In this document: piece by piece, positions 35,334 to 45,863 of the stretch
Layout: every line of letters starts with the position of its first letter
Numbering within the stretch: the first letter of the stretch is position 1
Assembly: GCA_039933105.1 (NCBI GenBank)
Contig: JBDTOT010000013.1
Coordinates: 1-64,000 of the forward strand
DNA length: 64,000 bases
Source of the DNA: FEN-1219 sp039933105
GTDB taxonomy: Bacteria > Pseudomonadota > Gammaproteobacteria > Steroidobacterales > Rariloculaceae
Reading direction: 5' to 3'
Made by a program: the position numbers and the translations under genes
Notes under the pieces: generated by a model
Seen by the model: the letters and a program-made list of their open reading frames with translations, nothing else
Told to the model about the DNA's origin: nothing
The model's database searches: none

Positions 35334-36188
35334 ATGGCAACCCATCCCCTTATCGACGCGGCCACGCTGCGCGCGCGTCTCAGCCAACCAGGTTGGGTCG
35401 TGGTCGATTGCCGGTTCAACCTTTTGGAGCCGGCCGCCGGCCGCGTCGCTTACGAGCATGGGCACATCCCCGGGGCGCGATATGCAGATCTCGACCGAGA
35501 TCTCGCTCGTCCGCCGGCACCGAGTGAAGGGCGCCATCCGTTGCCGGATGTAGCTGCGTTCGCCGCAACGCTCGGCGATTGGGGCATCGGTCCAGACGAC
35601 ACGATCGTCGCCTACGACGATGCGAACGGCGCCATCGCCGCGCGACTCTGGTGGCTGCTCGGTTGGGTCGGTCACCGCGGAACGGCCCTGGTACTGGACG
35701 GCGGGTTTCCCGCGTGGCAGGCGGCACAGCTGCCGATCGAAACCGCGTTGCCGGCGTGGCAGCCAACACGTTATCCGGCCCCTCGAACCACGGCCGCGAC
35801 CGTTGTCGACACGAACGACATTCCGGCGCGACAGCGCGCAGGGAGCCTCGTCGTCGATGCGCGTGGCAACGTGCGCTACCGCGGCGAGCAAGAGCCGATC
35901 GATCCCGTGGCCGGCCACGTTCCCGGCGCACGCAACTGGCCGTTCTCGAACAACAGCGCCGCCGGCGTCTTTCGCCCGCGCAGCGAACTGCGCAGCGATC
36001 TGCTGCAACTCCTCGAAGGGCGCGAACCACAGCATCTGATCGCGATGTGCGGCTCCGGCGTGACCGCGTGCCAACTGTTGCTCGCGATGGCGGTGGCCGG
36101 TCTAGAAGGGGGCAAGCTGTACGCCGGCTCGTGGAGCGAATGGATTCGCGATCCGAAACGGCCGATTGCAACGGGCGCTGAACCCTAA
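35334..36188 (+). CDS. Two-domain sulfurtransferase (rhodanese/SseA-like)
   Basis: 284 residues with two rhodanese domains. The N-terminal one (VVVDCRFNL, YEHGHIPGARYADLD) is inactive-type. The C-terminal one carries the active-site loop CGSGVTAC with the persulfide-bearing Cys. CGSGVTA favours 3-mercaptopyruvate sulfurtransferase or a thiosulfate enzyme of the SseA group. ATG 35334 is chosen because the homologous part begins there. Confidence 0.88.
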   Translation: MATHPLIDAATLRARLSQPGWVVVDCRFNLLEPAAGRVAYEHGHIPGARYADLDRDLARPPAPSEGRHPLPDVAAFAATLGDWGIGPDDTIVAYDDANGAIAARLWWLLGWVGHRGTALVLDGGFPAWQAAQLPIETALPAWQPTRYPAPRTTAATVVDTNDIPARQRAGSLVVDARGNVRYRGEQEPIDPVAGHVPGARNWPFSNNSAAGVFRPRSELRSDLLQLLEGREPQHLIAMCGSGVTACQLLLAMAVAGLEGGKLYAGSWSEWIRDPKRPIATGAEP

Positions 36189-36278
36189 AACCGCGTCGAC
36201 GCAAGGACTGCGCGCCGGGCCCTTGGCCGATGCGCGGTGGCATGGTAATAACCAGTTTGTTGTTTCCTAAGGTGGTCG

Positions 36279-37532
36279 GTGGTGTTGCGTCAGTCCCACG
36301 AGGTAGAGGCGAGCTCGAAGCTCACACAAGTCCGCTACGAGATTCGCGGCAAGCTTGCGCGGCGCGCGCACGAGCTCGAACGTCAGGGTTACGAGATCAC
36401 GCAGCTGAACATCGGCAACCCGGGGCTGTTCGGGTTGCGCACGCCCGAGACGATGCGACTCGCGATGATCGAGAACTTGACGGCCGCCGAACCGTATTCG
36501 AATCAGAAAGGCATCTTCCCCGCACGTGAAGCCGTCGTGATGCAGCAACAGGCCCGCGGCGTGGAGGGCGTGACCGCCGATCACGTATTCATGGGCAACG
36601 GCGTCAGCGAGCTGATCGACCTCACGCTGCGCGGGCTGCTGAACCCCGGCGACGAAGTGCTGATCCCGAGCCCGGACTATCCGCTGTGGACGGCGGCGAC
36701 TGTCTTGAACGGCGGTAAAGCCGTGTATTACCCGTGCCCCGAGTCGCAGGGCTTCAACCCGGACCCCGCGGCGATCGAAGCGTTGATCACGCCGCGCACG
36801 CGAGCGGTCGTGATCATCAACCCGAACAATCCGACGGGCGCCGTCTATGATCGCGATCGGCTCACGGCCATCGCGAAGCTCGCCGAGCGCCACAATCTCG
36901 TCGTCATGAGCGACGAGATCTACGACCAGATGCTCTACGACGGCGCCGAATTCGTGCCGATGGCGACGCTGTGCAAGGACACGCTGTGCGCCACGTTCAG
37001 CGGCCTATCGAAGGTGTATCGCGCATGCGGTTACCGTGTCGGCTGGGTGTCGTTCAGCGGCGCTGTCGATCGCTCCGAGCGTTACCTGAGTGCGCTCGAT
37101 CTATTAGCCGCGTTGCGCCTCTGCAGCAACGTACCGGGGCAGTGGGCCGTGCAGACGGCGCTCGGCGGTTTCCAAAGCATCGGCCGGTTGTGTTCACCCG
37201 GCGGGCGCTTGTATCAATCGCGCAAGGCCATCGTCGAAGGGGTGGCGAAGAGCCGCTTCCTGAGCCTGGTCGCCCCACGGGGCGCGATGTATGCCTACAT
37301 CGGTGTCGACAAACAGAAGCTGCCCGGCTTCGATGACGAGCAGTTCGCAATGGAGCTCCTCGAGCAACAGCACGTGTTGATTGCTCCGGGGTCGAGCTTC
37401 AACGGCCCCGATCGCGACCACTTCAGGATCACGACGCTGCCGGAAGAAGCCCGCCTGGCCGATGTCTTCCAGCGCGTCGAGCACGTGCTCGAGCAGATTG
37501 CCGACCGTCCGCCGAAGCTCGAAACGGCCTGA
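36279..37532 (+). CDS. alaA: AlaA-like alanine/pyruvate aminotransferase
   Basis: 417-residue class I PLP aminotransferase. The N-terminus (SSKLTQVRYEIRG, LNIGNPGLFG) matches the AlaA/YfbQ group. The PLP lysine is in SGLSKVYRACGYRVGW, and NPNNPTGAV and SDEIYDQMLYDG bind the cofactor. It starts with GTG 36279 or 36282. The product is probably alanine from pyruvate and glutamate. Confidence 0.88.
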   Translation: MVLRQSHEVEASSKLTQVRYEIRGKLARRAHELERQGYEITQLNIGNPGLFGLRTPETMRLAMIENLTAAEPYSNQKGIFPAREAVVMQQQARGVEGVTADHVFMGNGVSELIDLTLRGLLNPGDEVLIPSPDYPLWTAATVLNGGKAVYYPCPESQGFNPDPAAIEALITPRTRAVVIINPNNPTGAVYDRDRLTAIAKLAERHNLVVMSDEIYDQMLYDGAEFVPMATLCKDTLCATFSGLSKVYRACGYRVGWVSFSGAVDRSERYLSALDLLAALRLCSNVPGQWAVQTALGGFQSIGRLCSPGGRLYQSRKAIVEGVAKSRFLSLVAPRGAMYAYIGVDKQKLPGFDDEQFAMELLEQQHVLIAPGSSFNGPDRDHFRITTLPEEARLADVFQRVEHVLEQIADRPPKLETA

Positions 37533-37559
37533 CGATAGCCATATAAGCGATTGTTTCCC

Positions 37560-40118
37560 ATGAGCTACGAAACGCCGGACGCACCGCAGGAGCGTCCGCT
37601 GATCGTCGTGGCCGACAGCCTGGCAGCACGCCAGTGGGAGCTGCAGCTCGCGGCGGCAGAGATAGCCGCCGGAGGCCGGGCATGGGCCACGCCGGAGATC
37701 ACGCCCTATGCGACCTGGCTCGAGACGCTGTGGCTAGCGAGTAGTGAGTCGCACAGCGCTTCGCTTACGCCGGGGCAGTCGCGAGCGCTGTGGCGCCGCG
37801 TGATCGCGGAGTCCAGCGAGGCGGACGCGCTGATCGGTCATGCCGGTGTGGCGGACTGGGCCGCCGCTGCCTGGGATCTGCTACACCGTTGGCGAATCGA
37901 GCCGAGCGCGGAACGCGCCGGAGCCGGGCAGCTGGATTACCGCGCGCTGCTCGGCTGGTGCCGCACCTATCGCGAACGTCTCGACGCACACGGCTGGATC
38001 GATCGCGCCGAGCTCGAGAAGCGGATCGCTGCAGCGCCGCCGCATGATACCGCGCCGGCCATCATGACCGACCTTGCGGAGTCGCATCCGGCGCGCGATG
38101 CGTTACTCGAAAGCCTCGCGGCCGCCGGCGCGTCCATCCGGCACGAGACCGCACCCGTCGTTCCCAGTCGACCGCGTAACGCGCGACTCGCGGACGCCGT
38201 CGACGAGTTACGCGCGGCATTGATCTTTGCGCGACGCGTTGTCGCCGCAACATCGACCGCGCGCGTCGCAATCGTGGTCGCCGGGCTCGCCGAGCGCCAA
38301 AGCGAGGTCGGGCGGCTAATCGGCACTGTATTCGGCGAGCCAAGCGACGTGCCGGTATGGAACGCCGGCCAACCCCTAGGCAACGACGCAACCATCGGCG
38401 CTGCGTTCGGTGCGCTGACGCTGCTCTCGACGAGAACGCCATACGCCGCCTTCGGCCGCTGGCTGTGCAGCCGTTCGTTCAATGTGCCCCCCGGCGAGTT
38501 CGCGGCGCGCGCGCTTCTCGACGTGCGGCTGCGCAGCGAACTGCGCGCACAGCTCACGTTTGCAACGGCGTACAAGGACTGCGGTCTCGCCACGACGCTG
38601 GAGCAACGGGCCCCCGCGTCGGCCGCATTGCTGCGCCGCGCGTTTGCCGTAGTGGGCGCGCCGGCGCGTGCGACACCGAGCCATTGGGCACACCTCTGGA
38701 CGCGCTACCTGAGTGAGCTCGGCTGGCTCACGCCACCGGCCGGCCCGCGATTGCTCGGCTGGCAAACGAGCCTCGACGAGCTCGCGCGCCTGACGCCGGT
38801 GCTCGGCGAGCTATCGATCGACGCGGCGTTGTCTGAGCTCGAGCGAATTCTTGCTAGCCCGGCGCCGGCGCCGTTGCCCGTGCGCGGAGTGCACTTGCTC
38901 GGTCGCGTCGAGCAAGTGGGCCCTGGCTACAGCGCCGTGTGGGCCACGGGATTCACCGACGCCCACTGGCCGGAAGCACCGACCGGTAATCCACTGTTAC
39001 CGCGCGCGCTGCAACGGGCGCAGGGCATGCCGCGTGCGACGCCGCGCGACGCACGTGACCGCTCGGCGCGCAGTCTCGAGCGACTCGTGCGCCGTGTACC
39101 AGAGCTGATCGTGAGCTGGCCCGCGCGCGTGTACGACTACGAGACGGAACCGAGCCCGGCGATTCGCGACTGGCCGCCCGCGACCGACGATATCGCCACG
39201 CTCGTTCTACCGACGCCGCGCGTGTCGCGAGCGCGCACGACTGTGCCGGACGCGGCGCCGCCGGTGCGCGCCGCGGAGCTACCGGGTGGCTCGGCAATGC
39301 TGAACCGGCAGGCACGCAACCCGCTGCTCGCATTTTGCCGCGACCGGCTTCGCGCCCGTGACCTCGAACCGCTCGGCTTCGGTTTATCGAACCGGTTGCG
39401 TGGCATCGTCGTGCACCGCGCGCTCGAAGGACTCTTGCAGACGCTACCGACGCAAGCGGAGTTGGCCGCGACGAGCAAGGAGCAACTTGCGCGAACAGCC
39501 GAGCGAACGTTGGCGTCCGTGTTCGGGAGCGCGCAGAAGCCGTTGCGGGCGCTATTCGAGATCGAGCTCGAGCAACTGCGCACAGTGCTCGCCACGTGGC
39601 TCGACAGCGAAAGGTCTCGCATGCCATTCACGGTGCTCGCAGTCGAGCGAAAAGGTGCGGTGCAACTCGGGCCTTGGACGCTGTCGGTGCGCGTGGACCG
39701 GCTCGACCGGCTGGACGACGGCACGGTCGCGATCATCGACTTCAAAACCGGCGACCGGGCGACGAGCGCGGACTGGTTCGGACCACGACTTCGCGATGCG
39801 CAAGTGCCTCTGTATGCGATCCAGACGGCCGAGCCACTCGGCGCAACGGTCGTCGCGCGCGTGCGTCCGGCCGGCACCACCTATTCCGGAGTGTGGCCCG
39901 CCGGCGCGTTCGCCGGCCGCCCCACGCGTCTCGACGCGGACTGGCCGGCGCAACTCGAACATTGGCGGACGCAACTCGACCGCCTAGCCGACGAGTTCGC
40001 GAGCGGAGACGTCCGCATATTCGCCGCCGACTCCGAGGGCGCCGCCGGTGCCTACGCGCCGCTGACGCGCATCGCGGAGCAACTCGCACTCGCGCGTGGC
40101 GCCCTGGGTGGTTGGTGA
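37560..40118 (+). CDS. AddB-like PD-(D/E)XK nuclease protein
   Basis: Predicted 852 residues, similar in layout to the 'probable DNA repair protein' family paired with AddA-like helicases. The N-terminal part is an inactivated helicase-like region without a clear Walker A motif. The C-terminus is a RecB-type nuclease: GIVVHRALEGLL, then RVDRLDRLDDG, AIIDFKTGD and AQVPLYAIQ (the D, DxK and Q motifs). ATG 37560 is preferred over TTG 37551. It ends 4 bp before the helicase gene; together they should process double-strand ends for recombination. Confidence 0.85.
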   Translation: MSYETPDAPQERPLIVVADSLAARQWELQLAAAEIAAGGRAWATPEITPYATWLETLWLASSESHSASLTPGQSRALWRRVIAESSEADALIGHAGVADWAAAAWDLLHRWRIEPSAERAGAGQLDYRALLGWCRTYRERLDAHGWIDRAELEKRIAAAPPHDTAPAIMTDLAESHPARDALLESLAAAGASIRHETAPVVPSRPRNARLADAVDELRAALIFARRVVAATSTARVAIVVAGLAERQSEVGRLIGTVFGEPSDVPVWNAGQPLGNDATIGAAFGALTLLSTRTPYAAFGRWLCSRSFNVPPGEFAARALLDVRLRSELRAQLTFATAYKDCGLATTLEQRAPASAALLRRAFAVVGAPARATPSHWAHLWTRYLSELGWLTPPAGPRLLGWQTSLDELARLTPVLGELSIDAALSELERILASPAPAPLPVRGVHLLGRVEQVGPGYSAVWATGFTDAHWPEAPTGNPLLPRALQRAQGMPRATPRDARDRSARSLERLVRRVPELIVSWPARVYDYETEPSPAIRDWPPATDDIATLVLPTPRVSRARTTVPDAAPPVRAAELPGGSAMLNRQARNPLLAFCRDRLRARDLEPLGFGLSNRLRGIVVHRALEGLLQTLPTQAELAATSKEQLARTAERTLASVFGSAQKPLRALFEIELEQLRTVLATWLDSERSRMPFTVLAVERKGAVQLGPWTLSVRVDRLDRLDDGTVAIIDFKTGDRATSADWFGPRLRDAQVPLYAIQTAEPLGATVVARVRPAGTTYSGVWPAGAFAGRPTRLDADWPAQLEHWRTQLDRLADEFASGDVRIFAADSEGAAGAYAPLTRIAEQLALARGALGGW

Positions 40119-40122
40119 CGCG

Positions 40123-43100
40123 ATGACAGACGCCGCCGCCCGCACCGCTGCGCTAGACCCGACGCGTTCATTCATCGTGCAGGCGCCGGCCGGTTCGGGC
40201 AAAACGGAGCTCTTGATCCAACGCTATCTCGCACTGCTCGGGACGGTGCAACAGCCCGAGCAAGTCGTCGCAATTACGTTCACGCGCAAAGCCGCCGCCG
40301 AGATGCGTCGCCGAGTGCAAGCAGCACTGCGCGCCGCGGCCGCGGGCGCAACCGGCGCGCACACGCACGAGCAGACAACGCTACGCCTTGCGCACGCGGT
40401 AATGGCGCGGGATGCAGAGCTCGACTGGATGCTGTTGACCCAGCCGCAGCGACTGCGTGTCGACACGCTCGACGCCTTTAACGTGTGGCTTGCACAGCAG
40501 TTGCCGGTTCTCGCCGACGGCGTCGCGGCCGCGAGCATCGTCGACAAACCGGACGAGCATTATCGCGAGGCGGCTAAGCGTACGGTCATGGCGATCGCCG
40601 GCGACGACCTCACGCTCGCAAGTCATCTGCGCGCGTTGCTACGCAGCGTCGACAACGATGCCGCACGACTCGCGCGAATGTTGGCCGCACTGCTATCGCG
40701 CCGCGATCAGTGGCTCTTGCATCTGGCGAGCGGCGACGTAGAGGAGGTGCGGCCCGCGCTCGAGACGGCGTTGCAACGGCTCGTAGACGACGAGCTCGCG
40801 ACCACGGCAGCGCTGTGTCCGCCCACTTTGCTGCCACAGCTCGTGCCGCTGCTGCGCCATGCGGCGAACTTTGCGGGCGAGTCGCTGCGCGACGAGCTCG
40901 CGCCGTGGCTCGTGCTCGACGAACCGCCCAGCTTGGGCCCACTCGCTCTCGCCGCCTGGCGCGGCATCGCAGCTCTATTGCTGACGAAGGGGGGCGAATG
41001 GCGGAAACGGATCGCGAAACCGGAAGGGTTCGGGCCGGAACACGTGGCGTTACGTGATCGCTGCCGCGAGGTGATCGACGAGCTGCGCGCCGACGACGCC
41101 TTCCGGCGAGCACTTGCGCTCGTGCGCGCGCTACCCGAAGGCCGTTACAGCGACTCGCAGTGGCAGAGCCTCATTGCGCTTCGTGACGTCCTGTTGCGGC
41201 TCGCCGCCGAGCTCAAGGTCGTGTTTGCGGAGCGGCGCGAAGTGGATTTCATGGAGCTCGCGCTCGCCGCGCGGCGCGCGCTCGGTCACGTCGATGCTCC
41301 GTCGGAGCTGCTACTGGCGCTCGACCGACGCATCCAGCACATTCTCGTCGACGAGTTTCAGGACACCTCGCAATCGCAGCTGCGCCTGCTCGAGCTGTTG
41401 ACGGCCGGCTGGCAGCGCGACGACGGCCGCACGCTGTTCCTCGTCGGCGATCCGATGCAGTCGATCTACCGTTTTCGAGACGCCGATATGTCGCTGTTCC
41501 TGCGCGCGAAGCAGCGCGGCATCGGCGACGTCGAACTCACGAGCCTTGCGCTCACGAACAACTTTCGCAGCGCGCCCGAGATCGTCGGCTGGGTCAACTC
41601 CGCCTTCATGAGTGTGTTTCCCGCGCAGGACCAGATTGCGACGGGGGTCGCCGCCTTCCATCCGAGCACTGCTGTCCGCAGCGGCGCCACCCGCCAGTTC
41701 GTTCAACTAACGCCGGTCGCGATGCCGGAGCCGCACGCGGAAGCTACGCGTGTCGCCGAGATTCTCGCGCAGGAGCGCGCGCTGGATCCCGAACAATCGA
41801 TCGCGGTGCTGGTGCAGAGTCGCAAACATCTCGAAGGGCTACGCGAGCTGCTGCGCGCGCGTGGCTGGCCCGTGCACGCCGTCGAGATCGATACGCTCGA
41901 GGAACAGCAGGTCGCACAGGATCTTGCGGGCCTCACGCGCGCGTTGCTGCATCCGGCGGATCGAATCGCTTGGCTGGCGATACTGCGCGCGCCCTGGTGC
42001 GGCCTGCGTTGGGCGGATCTCGCGGTTCTGTGCGGCGATACCGACGAGGCGATCTGCGAGCTACTGCAACAGCCCGAGCGTCTCGACCGCCTGAGCGACG
42101 ACGGTCGCAACAGGCTCGCAGACACTACCAGCGTGTTGACGCTTGCGTTCGATCGCCGCCACGGCGCATCGCTCGCGGTTTGGGTCGAGCAGACTTGGCG
42201 CGACCTCGACGGGCCGGCTTGCCTCGACGACGAGGCTGCGCAATTCGCGGCACAGCAGTTCTTCGCGCTGCTCGCGAGAGCCGAGCAGCATGGCGATCTT
42301 GCCGATCCGGCTCGGTTACACATGCTGCTCGAGAGTGTGCAGCCGCAAGCGGATCCACCACGAGAGCAAGGCATCGAGATCATGACGATGCATCGCGCGA
42401 AAGGCCTCGAGTTCGACACCGTGGTGCTACTGGGGCTTGCACGCGAGCCGCGCCCGGACGATCCGAGAGCACTGCAGTGGCTAGCCCGCGTCGCCGCCGA
42501 CGGCAGTGAAGACTTACTGATCGTGCCCGCGCCGACGTCCGGCGACGGGGTAGGTACGCGCCTCGCGGATTTCGTTCGCCGCTCGGAACGAGAACGTGAC
42601 CTGGCCGAGCGCGCACGACTGCTGTATGTAGCGACAACTCGCGCGCGCGAGCGGCTGCATCTCGTATGGCAACCGCCGTTCGACGGCGCAGAACCGAAAA
42701 CCGGAACCATGCTCCGGCACTTGTGGCCCGCAGTGGCGACGCATGTGCCGGCTTCCGAGCCGGCACTGCCCGTCGAGAGCAACGAGAGACTGATCATCGA
42801 ACCCGTGCTGCGTCGTCTCGCGGCACGGCCGCCCGCGCATACGATAGCGCGCCACTCGCCGTCGGCAGGCGACTCCGTGCAGCCCGAGTTTGCGTGGGCG
42901 GGACAGGCGGCCGTGCATGTCGGCACGCTCGTGCATCGCCAACTGCAGCGTTTCGCGGACGGCGTCGAAGCGTGGAGCGCAGCACGGGTTCGGGTACTTG
43001 CTCGCACGTTCGAGCGCGACCTGCTGCTGCTCGGCGTCGAGCCGCACGAGATTGGGGCAGCTCGGGATCGCGTGCTGGCCGCGTTGATTCGCGCACTCGA

Positions 43101-43431
43101 TGATCCGCGCGGCCGATGGGTGCTCGGCGCTCACGCAGAAGCGCGTAGCGAGCTCAAGCTCACGGTGCGTAACGGCGAGCTACTCGAGCACTTGCGGCTA
43201 GACCGCACCTTCGTGGACGACGGCAAGCGCTGGATCGTGGACTTCAAAACGAGCCAGCACCAAGGCGGCGAGCTGCAGACCTTCCTCGACTCGGAGGTCG
43301 CGCGCTATCGGTCGCAACTGGAACGTTACGCGCATGCTCTCGCCGCAATCGATTCGCGACCGATTCACCTCGGTTTGTACTTTCCGCTGCTCGCGGAATT
43401 TCGAGCCTGGCCCGCTACAACGAACCGGTGA
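40123..43431 (+). CDS. AddA-like UvrD/REP helicase-nuclease
   Basis: Predicted 1102-residue superfamily 1A helicase. Walker A is APAGSGKTELL, motif II is HILVDEFQDTSQSQ, motif III is LVGDPMQSIYRFRDAD, and motif VI includes YVATTRARERLHL. The C-terminal RecB-like nuclease has WIVDFKTSQHQGG and SQLERYAHAL. It replaces RecBCD as the end-resection enzyme in lineages carrying AddAB. The 3' end overlaps gspN by 17 bp tail-to-tail. Confidence 0.9.
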   Translation: MTDAAARTAALDPTRSFIVQAPAGSGKTELLIQRYLALLGTVQQPEQVVAITFTRKAAAEMRRRVQAALRAAAAGATGAHTHEQTTLRLAHAVMARDAELDWMLLTQPQRLRVDTLDAFNVWLAQQLPVLADGVAAASIVDKPDEHYREAAKRTVMAIAGDDLTLASHLRALLRSVDNDAARLARMLAALLSRRDQWLLHLASGDVEEVRPALETALQRLVDDELATTAALCPPTLLPQLVPLLRHAANFAGESLRDELAPWLVLDEPPSLGPLALAAWRGIAALLLTKGGEWRKRIAKPEGFGPEHVALRDRCREVIDELRADDAFRRALALVRALPEGRYSDSQWQSLIALRDVLLRLAAELKVVFAERREVDFMELALAARRALGHVDAPSELLLALDRRIQHILVDEFQDTSQSQLRLLELLTAGWQRDDGRTLFLVGDPMQSIYRFRDADMSLFLRAKQRGIGDVELTSLALTNNFRSAPEIVGWVNSAFMSVFPAQDQIATGVAAFHPSTAVRSGATRQFVQLTPVAMPEPHAEATRVAEILAQERALDPEQSIAVLVQSRKHLEGLRELLRARGWPVHAVEIDTLEEQQVAQDLAGLTRALLHPADRIAWLAILRAPWCGLRWADLAVLCGDTDEAICELLQQPERLDRLSDDGRNRLADTTSVLTLAFDRRHGASLAVWVEQTWRDLDGPACLDDEAAQFAAQQFFALLARAEQHGDLADPARLHMLLESVQPQADPPREQGIEIMTMHRAKGLEFDTVVLLGLAREPRPDDPRALQWLARVAADGSEDLLIVPAPTSGDGVGTRLADFVRRSERERDLAERARLLYVATTRARERLHLVWQPPFDGAEPKTGTMLRHLWPAVATHVPASEPALPVESNERLIIEPVLRRLAARPPAHTIARHSPSAGDSVQPEFAWAGQAAVHVGTLVHRQLQRFADGVEAWSAARVRVLARTFERDLLLLGVEPHEIGAARDRVLAALIRALDDPRGRWVLGAHAEARSELKLTVRNGELLEHLRLDRTFVDDGKRWIVDFKTSQHQGGELQTFLDSEVARYRSQLERYAHALAAIDSRPIHLGLYFPLLAEFRAWPATTNR

Positions 43432-44176
43432 GCGTCAGGCGTCGGCGCCCGTTGGAGTCGGGGTCGGACGTCATGATGTTCAAACCGTCGACGAGGTCGC
43501 GGGAAGCGCTGTCGCGCGGTTTGATCAAGGCGTCGAACGTATACTCGCGAGCCGCGCTGAGAGCGAGCATGCCCGCCACTTCGAGGGGACCACCGTTGTC
43601 GATGAATCGCGCGCCGATACTGCGCGCAGGGGCTTCGCCGAACGTCACCGTATAGTCGCCAAGCGGCACCAGGCTGCCCGATTTCCCGCTCGGCACGAAC
43701 GCCGCAACCTGCAGCGCCGCGAGCTTGAGCTCGCCTACGATATGTGCGGGCCAGCCGTTCTCGAGCTCGAGCGAGGAGAGGGCGACGGTCGCCTGACCGC
43801 TCAATCCGCGCACGGGCAGCAGCGACGCGACGGTCGCAAGCGACGTGCCGCCTCGCAGATCACTGAACTGCACGCGACTCGGCGACGCAGTAATGCCGGT
43901 GTTCAGAAAACCGTCGGCGAGCCGGGCCTCGACGTTCGCGCCGACGCGCCCCGTCAACAACGTCCACGGCCGCACGTGCCAACGCACGTCCTGAATCGAC
44001 AGTCCGCCGATCGTGCCGCTCGCCGCGCTGCCGGACCACACGGTGCCCTGGATACCGCTTAGCAGGACCGGCGGCGGTACGAACCAGTGCACCGCCGTGC
44101 CAGCTGGAAAGGTGCTAAGTGCGAACGCAAGATACGCCCCGACCCCAACTGCGAGCCACGACCAACGGTTCTTCAC
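43415..44176 (-). CDS. gspN: Type II secretion protein GspN
   Basis: 253 residues: one N-terminal membrane helix and a periplasmic beta-rich domain (LLSGIQGTVWSGSA, VRWHVRPWTLLTG) typical of GspN. It is the last gene of the gsp block, starting 1 bp from the gspM stop. GspN is optional in type II systems, and its role in the platform is unclear. Confidence 0.85.
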   Translation of the reverse strand: MKNRWSWLAVGVGAYLAFALSTFPAGTAVHWFVPPPVLLSGIQGTVWSGSAASGTIGGLSIQDVRWHVRPWTLLTGRVGANVEARLADGFLNTGITASPSRVQFSDLRGGTSLATVASLLPVRGLSGQATVALSSLELENGWPAHIVGELKLAALQVAAFVPSGKSGSLVPLGDYTVTFGEAPARSIGARFIDNGGPLEVAGMLALSAAREYTFDALIKPRDSASRDLVDGLNIMTSDPDSNGRRRLTLTGSL

Positions 44177-44177
44177 G

Positions 44178-44642
44178 TTAGAGCCTGTGCAGTGAAACTT
44201 GGCCGTTCACGAGCCCCTGCTGGCGCGCGGTGCTCAGCTGGGCCGATTCGACGTCCACCGCGTAGGTGCCGTGCAACGTCATCAACCACGCCACGAGCAC
44301 GTCGAAAGGCACCCCCTGCAGCGTCACCTCGACACCGCTGGGACCGCTCGGACGCGAGCGAGCGATGCGCAGACCGTGCACTTGTGCCGTGCTGTCGACG
44401 ACCACGACGAGCGTTTGCTCGGGAGCTGACGTACCCGGGTCGCGCCCCGGGGCGGACGCGCCGACCCTTCCAAGGTCGAGCAACAGGCGTTGTTTCGATG
44501 CGACCGAGGCTTGCAGTGTGGCCGATTGCGCGCGCAACGGCCTCAACACACCGGCCCACAGCACGACGCCGAGAACGACGACAACGCCGGCGATCAGTAT
44601 CCAGCGCTCGCGCGGCTGCAGATTGGTGAACCACGCTCTCAC
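44178..44642 (-). CDS. gspM: Type II secretion protein GspM
   Basis: 154-residue bitopic inner-membrane protein. A short cytoplasmic N-terminus (LQPRERWILIAGVVVVLG) leads into one helix, a coiled stretch, and a ferredoxin-like periplasmic domain. It partners GspL and is coupled to it by ATGA (44639-44642). Confidence 0.87.
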   Translation of the reverse strand: MRAWFTNLQPRERWILIAGVVVVLGVVLWAGVLRPLRAQSATLQASVASKQRLLLDLGRVGASAPGRDPGTSAPEQTLVVVVDSTAQVHGLRIARSRPSGPSGVEVTLQGVPFDVLVAWLMTLHGTYAVDVESAQLSTARQQGLVNGQVSLHRL

Positions 44643-45862
44643 TGTTTCACCCCGACGACGCGAACCCGGCCTTCAATAGCGTTGTCTTTCTGATTGGCGG
44701 CCTGGATCTCCGCATCGAAGCGTTTGGTCTGCTCGAGCGCGCGCGCGAACTCGTCGAGCGCCGGCACGCTGGCCGCAAGCAGCTGCAGATCCAGGATACT
44801 ATTTCGATAGCTGAGCGCGTCGATGTGCATCGCGGAGTCACGCGCGGCCGACACGGCCGCAAGTGTCGAGAGAAACTCATCGCCACCTGCACCCGCAGCG
44901 CTCGTGCTGACTCGCTTTTGTACTTCGCGCTGGCATGCGGACAGCCGCGCATCACCGACGACGCGCTGGCAGGTCGATGCTACGAGCTCGTTGAGCTCCT
45001 GATCTGCGCGCCGCAACTGCCAGTACTGAGTTCCCAGCGCCAACAACGACAGCACGAGGGTCGCTACGCCCAGGCCGGCCGCGAATCGCCACGGCTGAAG
45101 GAGTGCGACCCAGTTCGATCGCGGCGCATACGCACCTTGCAGAAGGTTCGTGCCGGCACGTTGAGCGAGCGTGGCGGCGAGATGCGGGAATACGCCACTG
45201 GCGGCCACCTTGATTTCGACGCTGGCGAACTCGTCTCCCAGTGCCGCGACTTCCCGGCGCACGTGCTCCGAGTCGGCTGCCTCCGTGTAGATGAGCAAAT
45301 GCGGCCGCTCGGCCTCTCCGCCGGGCGAGCGCACCAGATCGAGCGCCTGTCGCAACGTCAGCCCCTCGAGCACGAACGGCGCGCTCTCGGCGAGCCGCCC
45401 ATAGATTCGGTTGCTTTCGACGAGCAACACGAGAGTTCCGGGAACATCCGGCACACCATCGGCTTCCGAGCACAATGCCGCCGGCGCGATGCCAGCCTCT
45501 CGCAGACGCCCGAGCCAACTGTCGACGAGCTGCTTCGACGCAACGGCAACGGGCGTGCCTCCGACTGCGCGTCGGGCGCCAATGGCGAAGGCAAGATGCT
45601 CCACGTCGTCGGCCAGCGATTCTTCGAGAGAGAACGGCAGAATCTGCCGCAAGCGGGCTTGGCTCGCCGCTGGCAAATCGACCAGGGCCGTGGTCACGTC
45701 GACACCGGGCAAGAGCACGCAGCAACGCTTGCCGTGCGCCGCTGCCGTCGCGCTTGCCAGCGAGCCACGACTGACCGAGCCCGCGAGCGCGCCGTTCGCA
45801 TCGAAGGTGGCCCAGTGCGCGGTCTCGCCGCCGGCCAGTCGAATGAATAATGTCTCAGCCAA
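44639..45862 (-). CDS. gspL: Type II secretion protein GspL
   Basis: Predicted 407 residues. An actin-like cytoplasmic domain that binds the GspE ATPase comes first, then one membrane helix (FAAGLGVATLVLSLLALG, ~residues 240-260), and a periplasmic domain. The start is taken as TTG 45862 (M-A-E-T-L-F-I-R-L), with GGAG 9 bases upstream, immediately after the gspK stop. The frame is open to 45913 inside gspK. Confidence 0.85.
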   Translation of the reverse strand: MAETLFIRLAGGETAHWATFDANGALAGSVSRGSLASATAAAHGKRCCVLLPGVDVTTALVDLPAASQARLRQILPFSLEESLADDVEHLAFAIGARRAVGGTPVAVASKQLVDSWLGRLREAGIAPAALCSEADGVPDVPGTLVLLVESNRIYGRLAESAPFVLEGLTLRQALDLVRSPGGEAERPHLLIYTEAADSEHVRREVAALGDEFASVEIKVAASGVFPHLAATLAQRAGTNLLQGAYAPRSNWVALLQPWRFAAGLGVATLVLSLLALGTQYWQLRRADQELNELVASTCQRVVGDARLSACQREVQKRVSTSAAGAGGDEFLSTLAAVSAARDSAMHIDALSYRNSILDLQLLAASVPALDEFARALEQTKRFDAEIQAANQKDNAIEGRVRVVGVKQ

Positions 45863-45863
45863 G